A stretch of DNA of 26,354 nt from Ga0077555 sp031367895 (GCA_031367895.1 JANLQP010000378.1:1-26354), one strand, 5' to 3'; shown: positions 7,376 through 16,149, counted from the stretch's first letter. Notes: a model not told the origin generated them from the sequence alone. Program-made: numbers and translations.

Positions 7376-7618
7376 TAGGCGCATCCGCGCATTGAAGCCG
7401 GAGACAATGCTTTCGATGACGACGGCGGGACAGTCGCCGGGCATCGCGGCACGAGCGGCCTCGATAGCGCCGGGCGCGGCTTCAACATACTCCGCGAGAA
7501 CGGCGTCCATAGTTCCGGCCGGCAGACCGGCTGCGTCGGCGTGCTGCACGAAGTGCCGAGGCATGATGCGCTCGACGACATAGTGGCGATTGTCGCCCGT
7601 CGACATGGCGAGCTTGAA
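7376..7618 (-). pseudogene. hipA C-terminal fragment (toxin remnant)
   Basis: On the minus strand about 81 codons resemble the C-terminal end of HipA-family serine/threonine kinase toxins: FKLAMSTGDNRHYVVERI, then MPRHFVQHADAAGLP and a helical stretch ending SIVSGFNARMRL. The kinase core with its ATP-binding and catalytic residues is absent upstream, where the open frame (to 7759) continues into unrelated sequence, and downstream the frame runs on into unrelated residues instead of the normal end. No hipB antitoxin is present. This is best read as a leftover of a deleted hipBA locus between csoR and the helicase gene. The assignment rests on pattern memory of the family, not on a search. Confidence 0.5.
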
Positions 7619-7726
7619 ATGGCCGGCGGGTAGGTCCTCGAACCATGTCGGCGGCGGCTTGTCCGTAGAGACCACGCCCCTGTTGACGACGGTGCTTCGG
7701 CCTGATTGCGGCCATCGGTTGCATGG

Positions 7727-7732
7727 TATACT
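7727..7732 (+). promoter_or_regulatory. Possible -10 box for the uvrD-like gene
   Basis: TATACT lies ten bases before the ATG at 7742, which would put the transcription start at or just before the start codon. No good -35 box is present (GATTGC at 17 bp, TTGCGG at 15 bp), and no Shine-Dalgarno sequence precedes the ATG. Weak, single-motif evidence. Confidence 0.3.
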
Positions 7733-7741
7733 CGAGCCATC

Positions 7742-10513
7742 ATGCCGAATCGAAAACATAAAGCGAACGCCGCCTCGCGCCAGCAGAGCCTGTTCGACCC
7801 GTCATCCGGGCCGGAGCCAGACCTTAGGCCGGGCGATCTGCCGGATCCGGAGACCGATGGCGACGGGCTGCGCGCCGCCGCCGACCGCCAGGGTGCGGGC
7901 GGTAACCAGGTTGCGGGTGATAAGGAGTGTGCCCATCGCGACAGCGATGGCGGCCAAGGCCAGGACCGCGGCCACACGAGCCCAGATGCCGACGATGCCG
8001 ACGATGTGCCGTTCGATCTGCCGGCGGCGCCGAAAGCTCCTGTTGCGCAGGCTGCGGCACAGGCTGCACGCGGCGCAAAGTCTGAATTCGGTGAGACGCA
8101 TGCGGCGTCGGAACCCATGTCAACGCCTTTCGTGCCGGCGCGCGAGCCGTATGTTTCCGTCGCACGCGATCCGCATGACGAATTCATTCCGGCGCCGCCG
8201 CCGCCCGCAAAGCGCTCGATCTCAGAGCGCGCGGTTGCCGTGCAGGCGCCGTCCTATCTCGAAGGGTTGAACCCGGAGCAGCGCCGTGCCGTTGAAACGC
8301 TGGATGGCCCGGTGCTGGTGCTCGCCGGCGCCGGTACCGGCAAGACGCGCGTGCTGACCACGCGGATCGCGCACATCCTGGCGACCGGGCGGGCTTGGCC
8401 GTCGCAGGTGCTGTCGGTCACGTTCACCAACAAAGCCGCGCGCGAGATGAAGGAGCGCATCGGCGCTCTTGTCGGCGGCGCGGTCGAAGGCATGCCTTGG
8501 CTCGGCACGTTCCACTCGATCGGTGTGAAGATTTTGCGCCGGCATCACGAGCTGGTGGGCCTGAAGTCCGGCTTCACGATCCTCGACATGGACGATCAGT
8601 TGCGCCTGCTGAAACAGGTTGTCGAGGCCGAGGGGCTGGACAAGGATCGCTGGCCGGCGCGCCAACTGGCGTCGCTGATCGACAGCTGGAAGAACCGCGG
8701 CATCGTGCCGGAGAAGGTTGTGGCCAGCGAGAGCGCCAAGTTCGCGTCGGGCAAGGGCGCCAAGCTCTACGCCGCCTATCAGGCGCGGCTGAAGGAGCTC
8801 AATGCCGTCGATTTCGGTGACCTGCTGCTCGAGTGCATCCGTTTGTTCACGACGCATCCGGACGTGCTCGCCGACTATCACCGCCGGTGGCGCTACATTC
8901 TGGTCGACGAGTATCAGGACACCAACGTCGCGCAATATCTGTGGCTCCGCCTGCTGACGCAGGGTTCGCACAATGTGTGCTGCGTCGGTGACGATGACCA
9001 GTCGATTTACGGTTGGCGCGGCGCCGAGGTCGACAATATCCTGCGCTTCGACAAGGATTTCCCGGGCGCCGCCGTGATCCGACTGGAGCGCAACTACCGA
9101 TCGACCGGCCACATCCTGGCGGCAGCTTCCGGCATCATTGCGAAGAACGGCAGCCGCCTCGGCAAGACGCTTTTCACCGACGGCGAGGACGGCTTGAAAC
9201 CGACCGTGACCGGCGTATGGGACGACGAGGAAGAAGCGCGCAACATCGGCGACACGATCGAGGGGCTGAAGAAGGCCAGCCACCGCCTCAACAACATCGC
9301 CGTGCTGGTGCGCGCCTCGTTCCAGATGCGCGTGCTGGAGGACCGCTTCATCACGCTGGGACTGCCGTATCGTGTGATCGGTGGTCCCAGGTTCTATGAG
9401 CGGCAGGAAATCAAGGACGCGATCTCCTATCTCGAAGTAACCACCAATCCGGCGAACGATCTGAAGTTCGAGCGCGTCGTCAACGTACCCAAGCGCGGCA
9501 TCGGCGATACCACCGTAAAGCGTATCCACGAGTTGGCGCGGGCGAGTGGCGTACCGATGCTGCAGGCGGCGCGCGATCTCTCTCAAACCGACGAGATCGG
9601 CGCCAAGGCGAGGAAGGCGATCGCCGACATCATCCGCTCGTTCGAGCGGTGGCGCGCGCAATCGGCGAACATGAAGCACACCGAGCTCGCCGAGCTGATT
9701 CTGGACGAATCCGGCTACACGGCGATGTGGCAGGCGGACAAGAGCCCGCAGGCGCACGCACGGCTGGAGAACCTGAAGGAGTTGATCCGCTTCATGCACC
9801 AGTTCGAGACGCTCGGGGGATTCCTCGAACACGTGTCGCTGGTGATGGACGTTGCGTCCGGTGACGACGGCGATCGCGTCTCACTGATGACCCTGCATGC
9901 GGCGAAGGGGTTGGAATTCGACACGGTGTTCCTGCCTGGTTGGGAAGAAGGATTGTTCCCGCACCAGCGTTCGCTCGATGAGTCCGGCCTTGCAGGTCTT
10001 GAGGAGGAGCGCCGCCTCGCCTACGTCGGCATCACGCGCGCGCGCAAGAATTGCCGCATTTCGTTCGCGCAGAACCGGCGAACACGCGGGCTCTATCAAA
10101 CCGCCCGACCGTCGCGCTTCGTCGATGAGCTGCCCGAGGCGCACATCGACGTGATCGAGGCGAAGAGCCCGTTCGGCGGCACGTACACCAGTTTCGGGCG
10201 GGCCAACCCGTACGGCATGAGCCGCTTCGACGATGCGCCGACCGCCTTCAAGAGCAGCTACGACACGCCCGGCTGGCAGCGCGCCAAGGAGGCGTGGAAA
10301 ACCAAGCCGCTCAACAAGCGCTCGCCGACGACGATCGAGGGCGAGATCATCGCGTCGTCGACCGAAGCGGCGGACTACGCCAAAGGTGATCGCGTCGCGC
10401 ACCAGAAGTTCGGGGTTGGCATCGTGACGGACGTGGACGGCAACAAACTGACGATCGCGTTCGACAGCGGCGAAAAAAAACGCGTGATCGCGAGCTTCGT
10501 TACGCTGGCTTGA
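7742..10513 (+). CDS. uvrD: UvrD/PcrA-type ATP-dependent 3'-5' DNA helicase
   Basis: Superfamily 1A helicase acting in nucleotide excision repair, mismatch repair and removal of proteins from DNA. All motifs are present in the 923-residue protein: Walker A GAGTGKT (196-202), TFTNKAAREM, DEYQDTN (389-395), GDDDQSIYGWRGA, LERNYRST, TLHAAKGLEFD and AYVGITRAR. The C-terminus (YAKGDRVAHQKFGVGIV to the end) is the Tudor-like fold through which PcrA/UvrD contacts RNA polymerase. Unusual is the N-terminal region of about 170 residues before LNPEQRRAV. It is rich in Pro, Ala, Asp and Gly, probably disordered, and longer than in typical homologues. The start is ATG 7742; an in-frame start at 7706 would add 12 residues. 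It stands alone, followed by the nasA control region. Confidence 0.93.
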   Translation: MPNRKHKANAASRQQSLFDPSSGPEPDLRPGDLPDPETDGDGLRAAADRQGAGGNQVAGDKECAHRDSDGGQGQDRGHTSPDADDADDVPFDLPAAPKAPVAQAAAQAARGAKSEFGETHAASEPMSTPFVPAREPYVSVARDPHDEFIPAPPPPAKRSISERAVAVQAPSYLEGLNPEQRRAVETLDGPVLVLAGAGTGKTRVLTTRIAHILATGRAWPSQVLSVTFTNKAAREMKERIGALVGGAVEGMPWLGTFHSIGVKILRRHHELVGLKSGFTILDMDDQLRLLKQVVEAEGLDKDRWPARQLASLIDSWKNRGIVPEKVVASESAKFASGKGAKLYAAYQARLKELNAVDFGDLLLECIRLFTTHPDVLADYHRRWRYILVDEYQDTNVAQYLWLRLLTQGSHNVCCVGDDDQSIYGWRGAEVDNILRFDKDFPGAAVIRLERNYRSTGHILAAASGIIAKNGSRLGKTLFTDGEDGLKPTVTGVWDDEEEARNIGDTIEGLKKASHRLNNIAVLVRASFQMRVLEDRFITLGLPYRVIGGPRFYERQEIKDAISYLEVTTNPANDLKFERVVNVPKRGIGDTTVKRIHELARASGVPMLQAARDLSQTDEIGAKARKAIADIIRSFERWRAQSANMKHTELAELILDESGYTAMWQADKSPQAHARLENLKELIRFMHQFETLGGFLEHVSLVMDVASGDDGDRVSLMTLHAAKGLEFDTVFLPGWEEGLFPHQRSLDESGLAGLEEERRLAYVGITRARKNCRISFAQNRRTRGLYQTARPSRFVDELPEAHIDVIEAKSPFGGTYTSFGRANPYGMSRFDDAPTAFKSSYDTPGWQRAKEAWKTKPLNKRSPTTIEGEIIASSTEAADYAKGDRVAHQKFGVGIVTDVDGNKLTIAFDSGEKKRVIASFVTLA

Positions 10514-10557
10514 GGCGCCGACCTTGAACTCATCGCTGCAGTCCTGCCAGAAAACCA

Positions 10558-10572
10558 TGCAACTGTGTTGCA
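10558..10572. promoter_or_regulatory. TGCAAC-N3-GTTGCA inverted repeat upstream of nasA
   Basis: A perfect 6-bp inverted repeat with a 3-bp centre lies about 90-105 bp upstream of the sigma-54-type promoter of nasA. It resembles an NtrC enhancer site (TGCAC half-sites), which usually has a longer centre, so NtrC binding is only a possibility. The position fits an activator site. Confidence 0.4.
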
Positions 10573-10619
10573 ATGCACAAAACGGCGTCAGGCGATAGCG
10601 ATCGGCCGGCGGTGGATTC

Positions 10620-10635
10620 AATCAACGCGTTGATT
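10620..10635. promoter_or_regulatory. 16-bp perfect palindrome upstream of nasA
   Basis: AATCAACGCGTTGATT is its own reverse complement. It ends 27 bp before the sigma-54-type element and is followed by an AT-rich stretch (10635-10650) that could bend or bind IHF. The half-site ATCAA is the inverted order of an FNR/CRP-type site, so the binding protein is not identified. Confidence 0.5.
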
Positions 10636-10662
10636 TATAATAACAATACACGGCCTCCTTGA

Positions 10663-10679
10663 TTGGCACGCTTTTTGAG
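10663..10679 (+). promoter_or_regulatory. Sigma-54-type (-24/-12) promoter of nasA
   Basis: TTGGCACGCTTTTTGAG matches the RpoN consensus TTGGCACG-N4-TTGCA in the -24 half exactly. The -12 half is TTGAG, with the usual GC changed to GA, and the spacing is correct. The predicted transcription start is near 10691, about 44 bases before the nasA ATG. Nitrogen-controlled nitrate assimilation genes commonly use this sigma factor, so the context supports the call. The altered -12 base lowers certainty. Confidence 0.62.
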
Positions 10680-10692
10680 TGGCATTAACCAT

Positions 10693-10710
10693 CGAGCCCT
10701 TTGCGGCTCG
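10693..10710 (+). promoter_or_regulatory. Leader hairpin of nasA mRNA
   Basis: CGAGCC (10693-10698) pairs with GGCTCG (10705-10710) around the six-base loop CTTTGC, in the predicted 5' leader of nasA. Six-base loops are typical of leader hairpins bound by ANTAR antiterminators such as NasR/NasT, but this loop lacks the expected A1 and G4, and no terminator follows. A regulatory role is therefore only possible. Confidence 0.3.
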
Positions 10711-10734
10711 CGCCATTCAACCGAGCCAACGCCG

Positions 10735-13425
10735 ATGAGCATGCATTCCCCGACGACCGGCGCTCCCGTCCGCACCGCTTGCCCTTACTGCGGCGTTGGT
10801 TGCGGCGTGCTCGCCACGGCCAAGCCCGACGGCACCGCTGCTATTGCCGGCGATCCCACGCACCCAGCCAACCTGGGCCGGCTCTGCGTCAAGGGCGCGG
10901 CGCTGGGCGAGACGCTCTCGTTGGACGATCGTTTGCTGCATCCGATCGTATACGGTGAGCGGGCCAGTTGGGACAATGCACTGGATCTGGTTGCCGACAC
11001 CTTCCGGGCGACAATCGCGGAGCATGGGCCGGAGTCGGTCGCGTTCTATGTCTCCGGGCAGATCCTGACCGAGGACTACTATGTCGCCAACAAGCTGATG
11101 AAGGGCTTCATCGGGGCCGCCAACATCGACACCAATTCGCGGTTGTGCATGGCCTCGTCGGTCGCCGGCCACAAGCGTGCGTTCGGCTCGGACACGGTGC
11201 CCGGCAACTACGCGGACTTGGAGCAGGCCGATCTCGTCGTTCTCGTCGGCTCCAATCTGGCGTGGTGCCACCCAGTGCTCTATCAGCGCCTCCTCGCCGC
11301 GCGTGAACGCCGTGGGACGAAGGTCGTCGTGATCGATCCGCGCCGGACTGCCACGTGCGAGATTGCCGACCTGCATTTGGACCTGGCGCCGGGCTCCGAC
11401 GTCGCGCTGTTCAACGGCCTGCTGACGCATCTCGTTGGGGCCAACGCGGCGGACAAGGCATTCGTCGGGGAACACACCTCAGGCTTCAAGACGGCTGCTG
11501 CTGCCGCACGCACGATGAGTCTCGCCGACATCGCGCGCGAGACGGGATTGAGCCGGGCGGCGCTGTTCGATTTCTATCATCTGTTTGCGACCACCGAACG
11601 GGTCGTCACCGTCTACAGCCAGGGCGTCAATCAGTCGTCGTCGGGGACCGACAAGGTCAATGCGATTATCAATTGCCACCTGCTGACGGGGCGCATCGGC
11701 AAGCCCGGTTGCGGGCCGTTCTCCGTCACAGGGCAGCCGAACGCGATGGGCGGCCGCGAGACGGGTGGCCTTGCCAACATGCTGGCCGCGCACATGGACC
11801 TCGACAACGCCGAGCACCGCCGCATCGTGCAGTCGTTCTGGAAGTCGCCGGCGATTGCGGCGAAACCAGGGTTCAAGGCCGTCGACATGTTCAAGGCGGT
11901 GGCGGACGGCCGCATCAAGGCGATCTGGATCATGGCGACCAATCCGGTCGACAGCATGCCGGAGGCCGACAGCGTGCGCGCGGCGCTGGCAGGCTGCCCG
12001 TTCGTGGTCGTGTCGGATGTCGCGCGGCACACGGACACGACAGCGGTTGGCCATGTGTTGCTGCCGTCGGCTGCCTGGGGCGAAAAGGCCGGGACAGTCA
12101 CCAACTCGGAGCGGCGTATTTCGCGGCAGAGGGCGTTTCTTCCGATGCCGGGTGAGGCGCTGCCGGATTGGTGGCAGATGGCCGAAGTGGGCAAGCGCAT
12201 GGGGTTCGGCGATGCCTTCGCCTGGAACGCACCGCACGAGATTTTCGCGGAATACGCGGCGTTGACCGGCGTCGAGAACAGCGGGACGCGCGATCTCGAC
12301 ATCAGCGCATGTGCCACGATCACGGCGGCCGAGTACGAAACGTTGGCCCCGTTCCAGTGGCCGTATCCTGCGGGTGGCCTGATGCAGGAGACGCGGTTTT
12401 TCGCCAACGGCCGCTTCTACACGCCGGATCGGCGCGCGCGGTTCGTGCCGACAGCGTTTCGCAAGCCTGCGTCGGGGATCGACGCCACGTTCCCGCTCGT
12501 CCTCAACACGGGCCGCACGCGCGACCAGTGGCATACGATGACGCGCACCGCAAAAACGCCGCGCCTGATGGCGCACGCGCCGGAGCCGTTCGTCGAGATC
12601 GCGGCGGGGGACGCGAAGGTTGCGGGATTGCGCAACAACATGCTGGCGCAGGTTCGGAGTCCGCACGGCGCAGTTATCGTGCGCGTCCGGATCAGCGACG
12701 AGCAGCGGCCAGGCTCCGTGTTCGTGCCGATGCATTGGACCGATCAACTGAGCGGCAATGCGCGCATCGACAGTCTGGTCACTGCCAACGTCGATCCAGT
12801 TTCCGGCCAGCCGGAGCTCAAGCATACGCCCGTGGCGGTGGCGTCATTTGCAGCCGCGTGGCACGCGTTCGCGGTGACGCGTGAGCGACCCGAACGCATC
12901 GATGCGGAATACTGGACGATTGCGCCGGTCAAGGCAGGCTGGCGCGTCGAACTGGCGGGCACAACACGACGCGAAGGCACTACCGCCTGGAGCGACTTTG
13001 CGCGCGCGCTATTCAGGATCGAGACTGACGATCGAAGCATCGATCTGTTGGCCTACGGCGATGCCGCCGTCGGCAACCACCGCATTGCGGCCTTCGACGG
13101 TGGCAGGCTGCTCGGCGCGCTGTTCGTATCGCGCCATTCGAACACAGTTGCGCGCGACTGGCTTGCTGCGAAGTTGGACGCGACGCATGCCGAACCGCAG
13201 GATCGTTTCCGCTTGCTCGCCGGCCGTCCAGGTGGCGCTGTCGGGGATCGCGGGCCGACAATTTGTGCGTGCTTCGACGTCGGACGCAACGACATCGTTG
13301 CCGCGATCAGCGGTGGTTGCACAAGCGTCGCCGCTGTCGGCGCCAAGGTACAGGCCGGCACCAACTGCGGTTCGTGCCGGCCGGAGATCCGGCTGTTGAT
13401 CGACGACTTGGCCGTGAGGGCTTGA
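10735..13425 (+). CDS. nasA: Assimilatory nitrate reductase catalytic subunit
   Basis: Reduces nitrate to nitrite in the cytoplasm for nitrogen assimilation, using a bis-molybdopterin guanine dinucleotide Mo centre. The 896-residue protein begins with the [4Fe-4S] cysteines C16, C19, C23 and C51 (CPYCGVGC and RLCVKG), then the molybdopterin oxidoreductase body (NTGRTRDQWHTMT in the dinucleotide-binding domain). It ends with a BFD-like [2Fe-2S] module with cysteines near 844, 846, 878 and 881 (CAC and CGSC). This layout is that of NasA with a built-in second Fe-S cluster. The start at ATG 10735 leaves room for the promoter. No nasB, nirBD or nitrate transporter gene is in the window, so the electron donor and nitrite reductase must be encoded elsewhere. 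The gene ends 7 bp before the convergent gene. Confidence 0.93.
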   Translation: MSMHSPTTGAPVRTACPYCGVGCGVLATAKPDGTAAIAGDPTHPANLGRLCVKGAALGETLSLDDRLLHPIVYGERASWDNALDLVADTFRATIAEHGPESVAFYVSGQILTEDYYVANKLMKGFIGAANIDTNSRLCMASSVAGHKRAFGSDTVPGNYADLEQADLVVLVGSNLAWCHPVLYQRLLAARERRGTKVVVIDPRRTATCEIADLHLDLAPGSDVALFNGLLTHLVGANAADKAFVGEHTSGFKTAAAAARTMSLADIARETGLSRAALFDFYHLFATTERVVTVYSQGVNQSSSGTDKVNAIINCHLLTGRIGKPGCGPFSVTGQPNAMGGRETGGLANMLAAHMDLDNAEHRRIVQSFWKSPAIAAKPGFKAVDMFKAVADGRIKAIWIMATNPVDSMPEADSVRAALAGCPFVVVSDVARHTDTTAVGHVLLPSAAWGEKAGTVTNSERRISRQRAFLPMPGEALPDWWQMAEVGKRMGFGDAFAWNAPHEIFAEYAALTGVENSGTRDLDISACATITAAEYETLAPFQWPYPAGGLMQETRFFANGRFYTPDRRARFVPTAFRKPASGIDATFPLVLNTGRTRDQWHTMTRTAKTPRLMAHAPEPFVEIAAGDAKVAGLRNNMLAQVRSPHGAVIVRVRISDEQRPGSVFVPMHWTDQLSGNARIDSLVTANVDPVSGQPELKHTPVAVASFAAAWHAFAVTRERPERIDAEYWTIAPVKAGWRVELAGTTRREGTTAWSDFARALFRIETDDRSIDLLAYGDAAVGNHRIAAFDGGRLLGALFVSRHSNTVARDWLAAKLDATHAEPQDRFRLLAGRPGGAVGDRGPTICACFDVGRNDIVAAISGGCTSVAAVGAKVQAGTNCGSCRPEIRLLIDDLAVRA

Positions 13426-13432
13426 GCCGGAC

Positions 13433-16012
13433 CTACTCGTTGATTTTCATCTTCGAGAGGAAGGGCCCCAGGATGTCGGAGAAATCGTCGGTCCAGGCGC
13501 TGACGTTCTTGGCGTCGAACTCACGCACGTCCGAAAGGCCGCGGAACGGGTCGAGCGCGGCAGCATTCTTCGCGAACACCGCGATCGTCGAACTGGTCGA
13601 ACCGTAGCTGCCGTCCGAGGTGTCGTCGGAGACGATCAGGCCGTGAGCGCCTGGAACGAGTTTCACCGTCGCGCCGAGGACCGCATCGAGGTCGAGATAC
13701 CGGTTCGAGATATGCAGCACGGCGATACCGTTCGGACCGATTTTGTCGAGATAGAGCTGCAACGCTTCCGCGGTCATCAGATGCACGGGCACGGCGTCCG
13801 ACGAGAAGGCGTCGACGATGATCAGATCGAACGAGCCGGGCTGCTCCTTCGCCATCGTCAGGCGGGCGTCGCCGATGACGATGTCAGGCGGCGCCGGCTG
13901 GCAATTCGCGAGGTAGGTAAAGTTCTCCTTGTCAGTCGCGATCTTGACCATCACGGGGTCGATCTCGAAGAAACGCCACTGCTCGCCCTCGCTGGCATGA
14001 CAGGCGAGGGAGCCGGAGCCGAGGCCGACGACGCCGAAGCGCTTGGTGCCGCCCGCGTTCGGCGAGACGTGCTCACGCACCAGCTCCACTGATTTGGCCA
14101 TCGGGCTGGCTGGGTGATAGTAAGTGCCGGGTGAGGTATCGAGGACGTACTCGCCGTTGTCATCGCGGATGCGTTGCGCGCCGTGCAGCGTCGTGCCGTG
14201 CATCAAAATGTTGTAGTTGCCCGACATGTAGACGCGGTAGACGCCGAAATAGCTGCGTTCGGCGTCCGAGCGGCGCACGCCCGACGGTAGCAGAACGACC
14301 GCACCACACATGGCCAGCGCCATGATCAATTGACGCGGTGGAAACCGCCAGAAAGCGAGGAGCGCTGCCGCAAAGAGGGCGGCGAGGATCGTCGTCGTGC
14401 CCCATTCGAGTGCGGCCGCGCGCAGCTGCATGTAGCCGTCGAGGGGCGCGCGCAACCACCAGGCGGCGGCCGGGAAGATCGAGGAGTCCGCGCGCGGCGA
14501 GGCGCCGATCAGCTGCGGCAGCCAGATGACGGACAGGATGACGGCGGCGATGAGCAGCCAGATCAGCATCAGATCGTCGCGACGCTCCCAGTCGATCTTG
14601 ATGCCGAGCGCGCCCGGCCGGCAGGCCATGGTGAGCGCCATCAGGATCGGGTACTCGAACACCTCGGAAAAGATTTTCGGGGCAATCAACGCTGCGAAGA
14701 CGCCACCGAGCACGCCGCCGAGCGACATCCAGAGATAGAACTCGGTCAGATGCTTCGGACCTGGGCGCGCCTCGTAAAGCGTGCGGTGGGCGACCATGGT
14801 CGACGCGAAGAACACCGCGACGCCGGTTGCCGACGAGATAAACCAGCTCTCGAAGCGGGTTTGCGACAAGGCCAGCAAGGCCAGGACGACGGCGCCAAGA
14901 TGCACGCCGCGCATCCACGCCATCGGCGTGATGCGAGCCAAGTGTTGCAGCGCCAGGAACGCAAGCGCGGCAGCTGCGCCGGCAAAGCCGATCGTGCGCA
15001 TCGTCAGCTCATCGGTCATGAACCGGTCGCTGTAGAATTTCAGCGCGGCCGCAACGCCGAGACCGAGAATGACGGCAACCGGAACAAGCACGATCGGCCG
15101 GTCCCGGAAGACGAGGACAAAGGTCAGCAGATAGAGCGCCAGAGGCAGGACCCAGAGCAGCGGTGCCGAGGCGACGTCCATCGTAACGTGATTGGTGAAT
15201 GCGGTGAGCAACGCCGAGGGCACCAGCGCGAGACCGATCCAGCCGAGACGACGAGCCCAGGTCGGGTGCTCCCCGGCGTCAGCCGCGCTCGAGTGGTCCG
15301 GTTTGACGAAGGCTGCCGGATTGCCGGAAAAACGGACCGCCATGAATGCGGCTCCAAGCGCCAAAATCAGGCATGCGAAACCGACCGTCCACATCAAGCT
15401 CAGCTGCTTCAGGCCGAAAGCCGGCTCCAACAGCAGTGGGTAGCTCAACAACGCGATCATGCTGCCGAGATTGCTGGCGCCATACAGGAAATACGGGTCG
15501 TTGCCGTGGCGGTGGCCGGTGGCCGAGAACCAGGCCTGCAGCAGCGGCGCATTGGCGGCGACGGCGAAAAACGGCAGGCCGACGGCAACCGTGAACAGGC
15601 CGAGCTGCCAGAGGTAGGGCTCCCCCGCCGGCGGCTCGCCGAAATTGTTCGGGAGCGCGATCGGCAGCACCAGGAAGGCTCCTGCCGAAACGGCGAGATG
15701 GATGAACCCGGTGGTCGCGGCGGGCAAGTGGCGGATCAGATAGTGTGCGTAGCAGTAGCCCGCCAGCAGCGCCGCCTGGAAGAACAGCATGGCGACAGCC
15801 CATACCGACGGCGCTCCACCAAGCACCGGCAGCACCATCTTGGCGAACATCGGCTGGACGGAGAACAGCAACAGGGCCGAGAGGAATGTCGTGATCGTAA
15901 AGAGCGACAGCGTGCCGAGGCCATCCGTTGCCGGCACGATAGAGGTTGCGCGCCCTTGCGGCGGTGCGGTACGCGGACTTGCGGCATCCACGGTACGGCT
16001 CGTGTCCTGCAT
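13433..16012 (-). CDS. Fused membrane/spermidine synthase-like protein
   Basis: The 859-residue protein joins an N-terminal multi-helix membrane region (about residues 35-600, starting LFTITTFLSALLLFSVQPMF) to a C-terminal SAM/decarboxylated-SAM-binding Rossmann domain of the spermidine synthase superfamily. In that domain GVVGLGSGSL near residue 660, FFEIDPVMV, VIGDARLTM and LIIVDAFSSDAVPVHLMT are visible. Such fusions are annotated as MFS/spermidine synthase proteins. The true polyamine synthase activity is doubtful, and the substrate is unknown. The start is ATG 16012, preceded by GGAAAG at 9 bases; a TTG at 16048 would add 12 residues. The stop lies 7 bp from the nasA stop on the other strand, leaving no space for a terminator between them. 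Confidence 0.85.
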   Translation of the reverse strand: MQDTSRTVDAASPRTAPPQGRATSIVPATDGLGTLSLFTITTFLSALLLFSVQPMFAKMVLPVLGGAPSVWAVAMLFFQAALLAGYCYAHYLIRHLPAATTGFIHLAVSAGAFLVLPIALPNNFGEPPAGEPYLWQLGLFTVAVGLPFFAVAANAPLLQAWFSATGHRHGNDPYFLYGASNLGSMIALLSYPLLLEPAFGLKQLSLMWTVGFACLILALGAAFMAVRFSGNPAAFVKPDHSSAADAGEHPTWARRLGWIGLALVPSALLTAFTNHVTMDVASAPLLWVLPLALYLLTFVLVFRDRPIVLVPVAVILGLGVAAALKFYSDRFMTDELTMRTIGFAGAAAALAFLALQHLARITPMAWMRGVHLGAVVLALLALSQTRFESWFISSATGVAVFFASTMVAHRTLYEARPGPKHLTEFYLWMSLGGVLGGVFAALIAPKIFSEVFEYPILMALTMACRPGALGIKIDWERRDDLMLIWLLIAAVILSVIWLPQLIGASPRADSSIFPAAAWWLRAPLDGYMQLRAAALEWGTTTILAALFAAALLAFWRFPPRQLIMALAMCGAVVLLPSGVRRSDAERSYFGVYRVYMSGNYNILMHGTTLHGAQRIRDDNGEYVLDTSPGTYYHPASPMAKSVELVREHVSPNAGGTKRFGVVGLGSGSLACHASEGEQWRFFEIDPVMVKIATDKENFTYLANCQPAPPDIVIGDARLTMAKEQPGSFDLIIVDAFSSDAVPVHLMTAEALQLYLDKIGPNGIAVLHISNRYLDLDAVLGATVKLVPGAHGLIVSDDTSDGSYGSTSSTIAVFAKNAAALDPFRGLSDVREFDAKNVSAWTDDFSDILGPFLSKMKINE

Positions 16013-16149
16013 CGCGACGTTCTTTCCGGCCGAATGGCCTTCTGGCAACCAATCCTTCGAGCCCGCATCATGCAGCGAACAGCAAGGTTGGGGGGCAAGT
16101 TTTCGCTCTATACGGTTACCGTCGTTTTGCTTGCGCCTGCGTTTTCGTT

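Noticed and set aside
7802..8101. Reverse-strand frame with an apparent membrane helix
   Set aside because: It lies wholly inside the N-terminal part of the helicase gene and lacks a ribosome-binding site; the low-complexity coding strand creates the hydrophobic run.
8222..9832. 536-codon reverse frame opposite the helicase gene
   Set aside because: It overlaps the conserved helicase motifs on the other strand and shows no domain.
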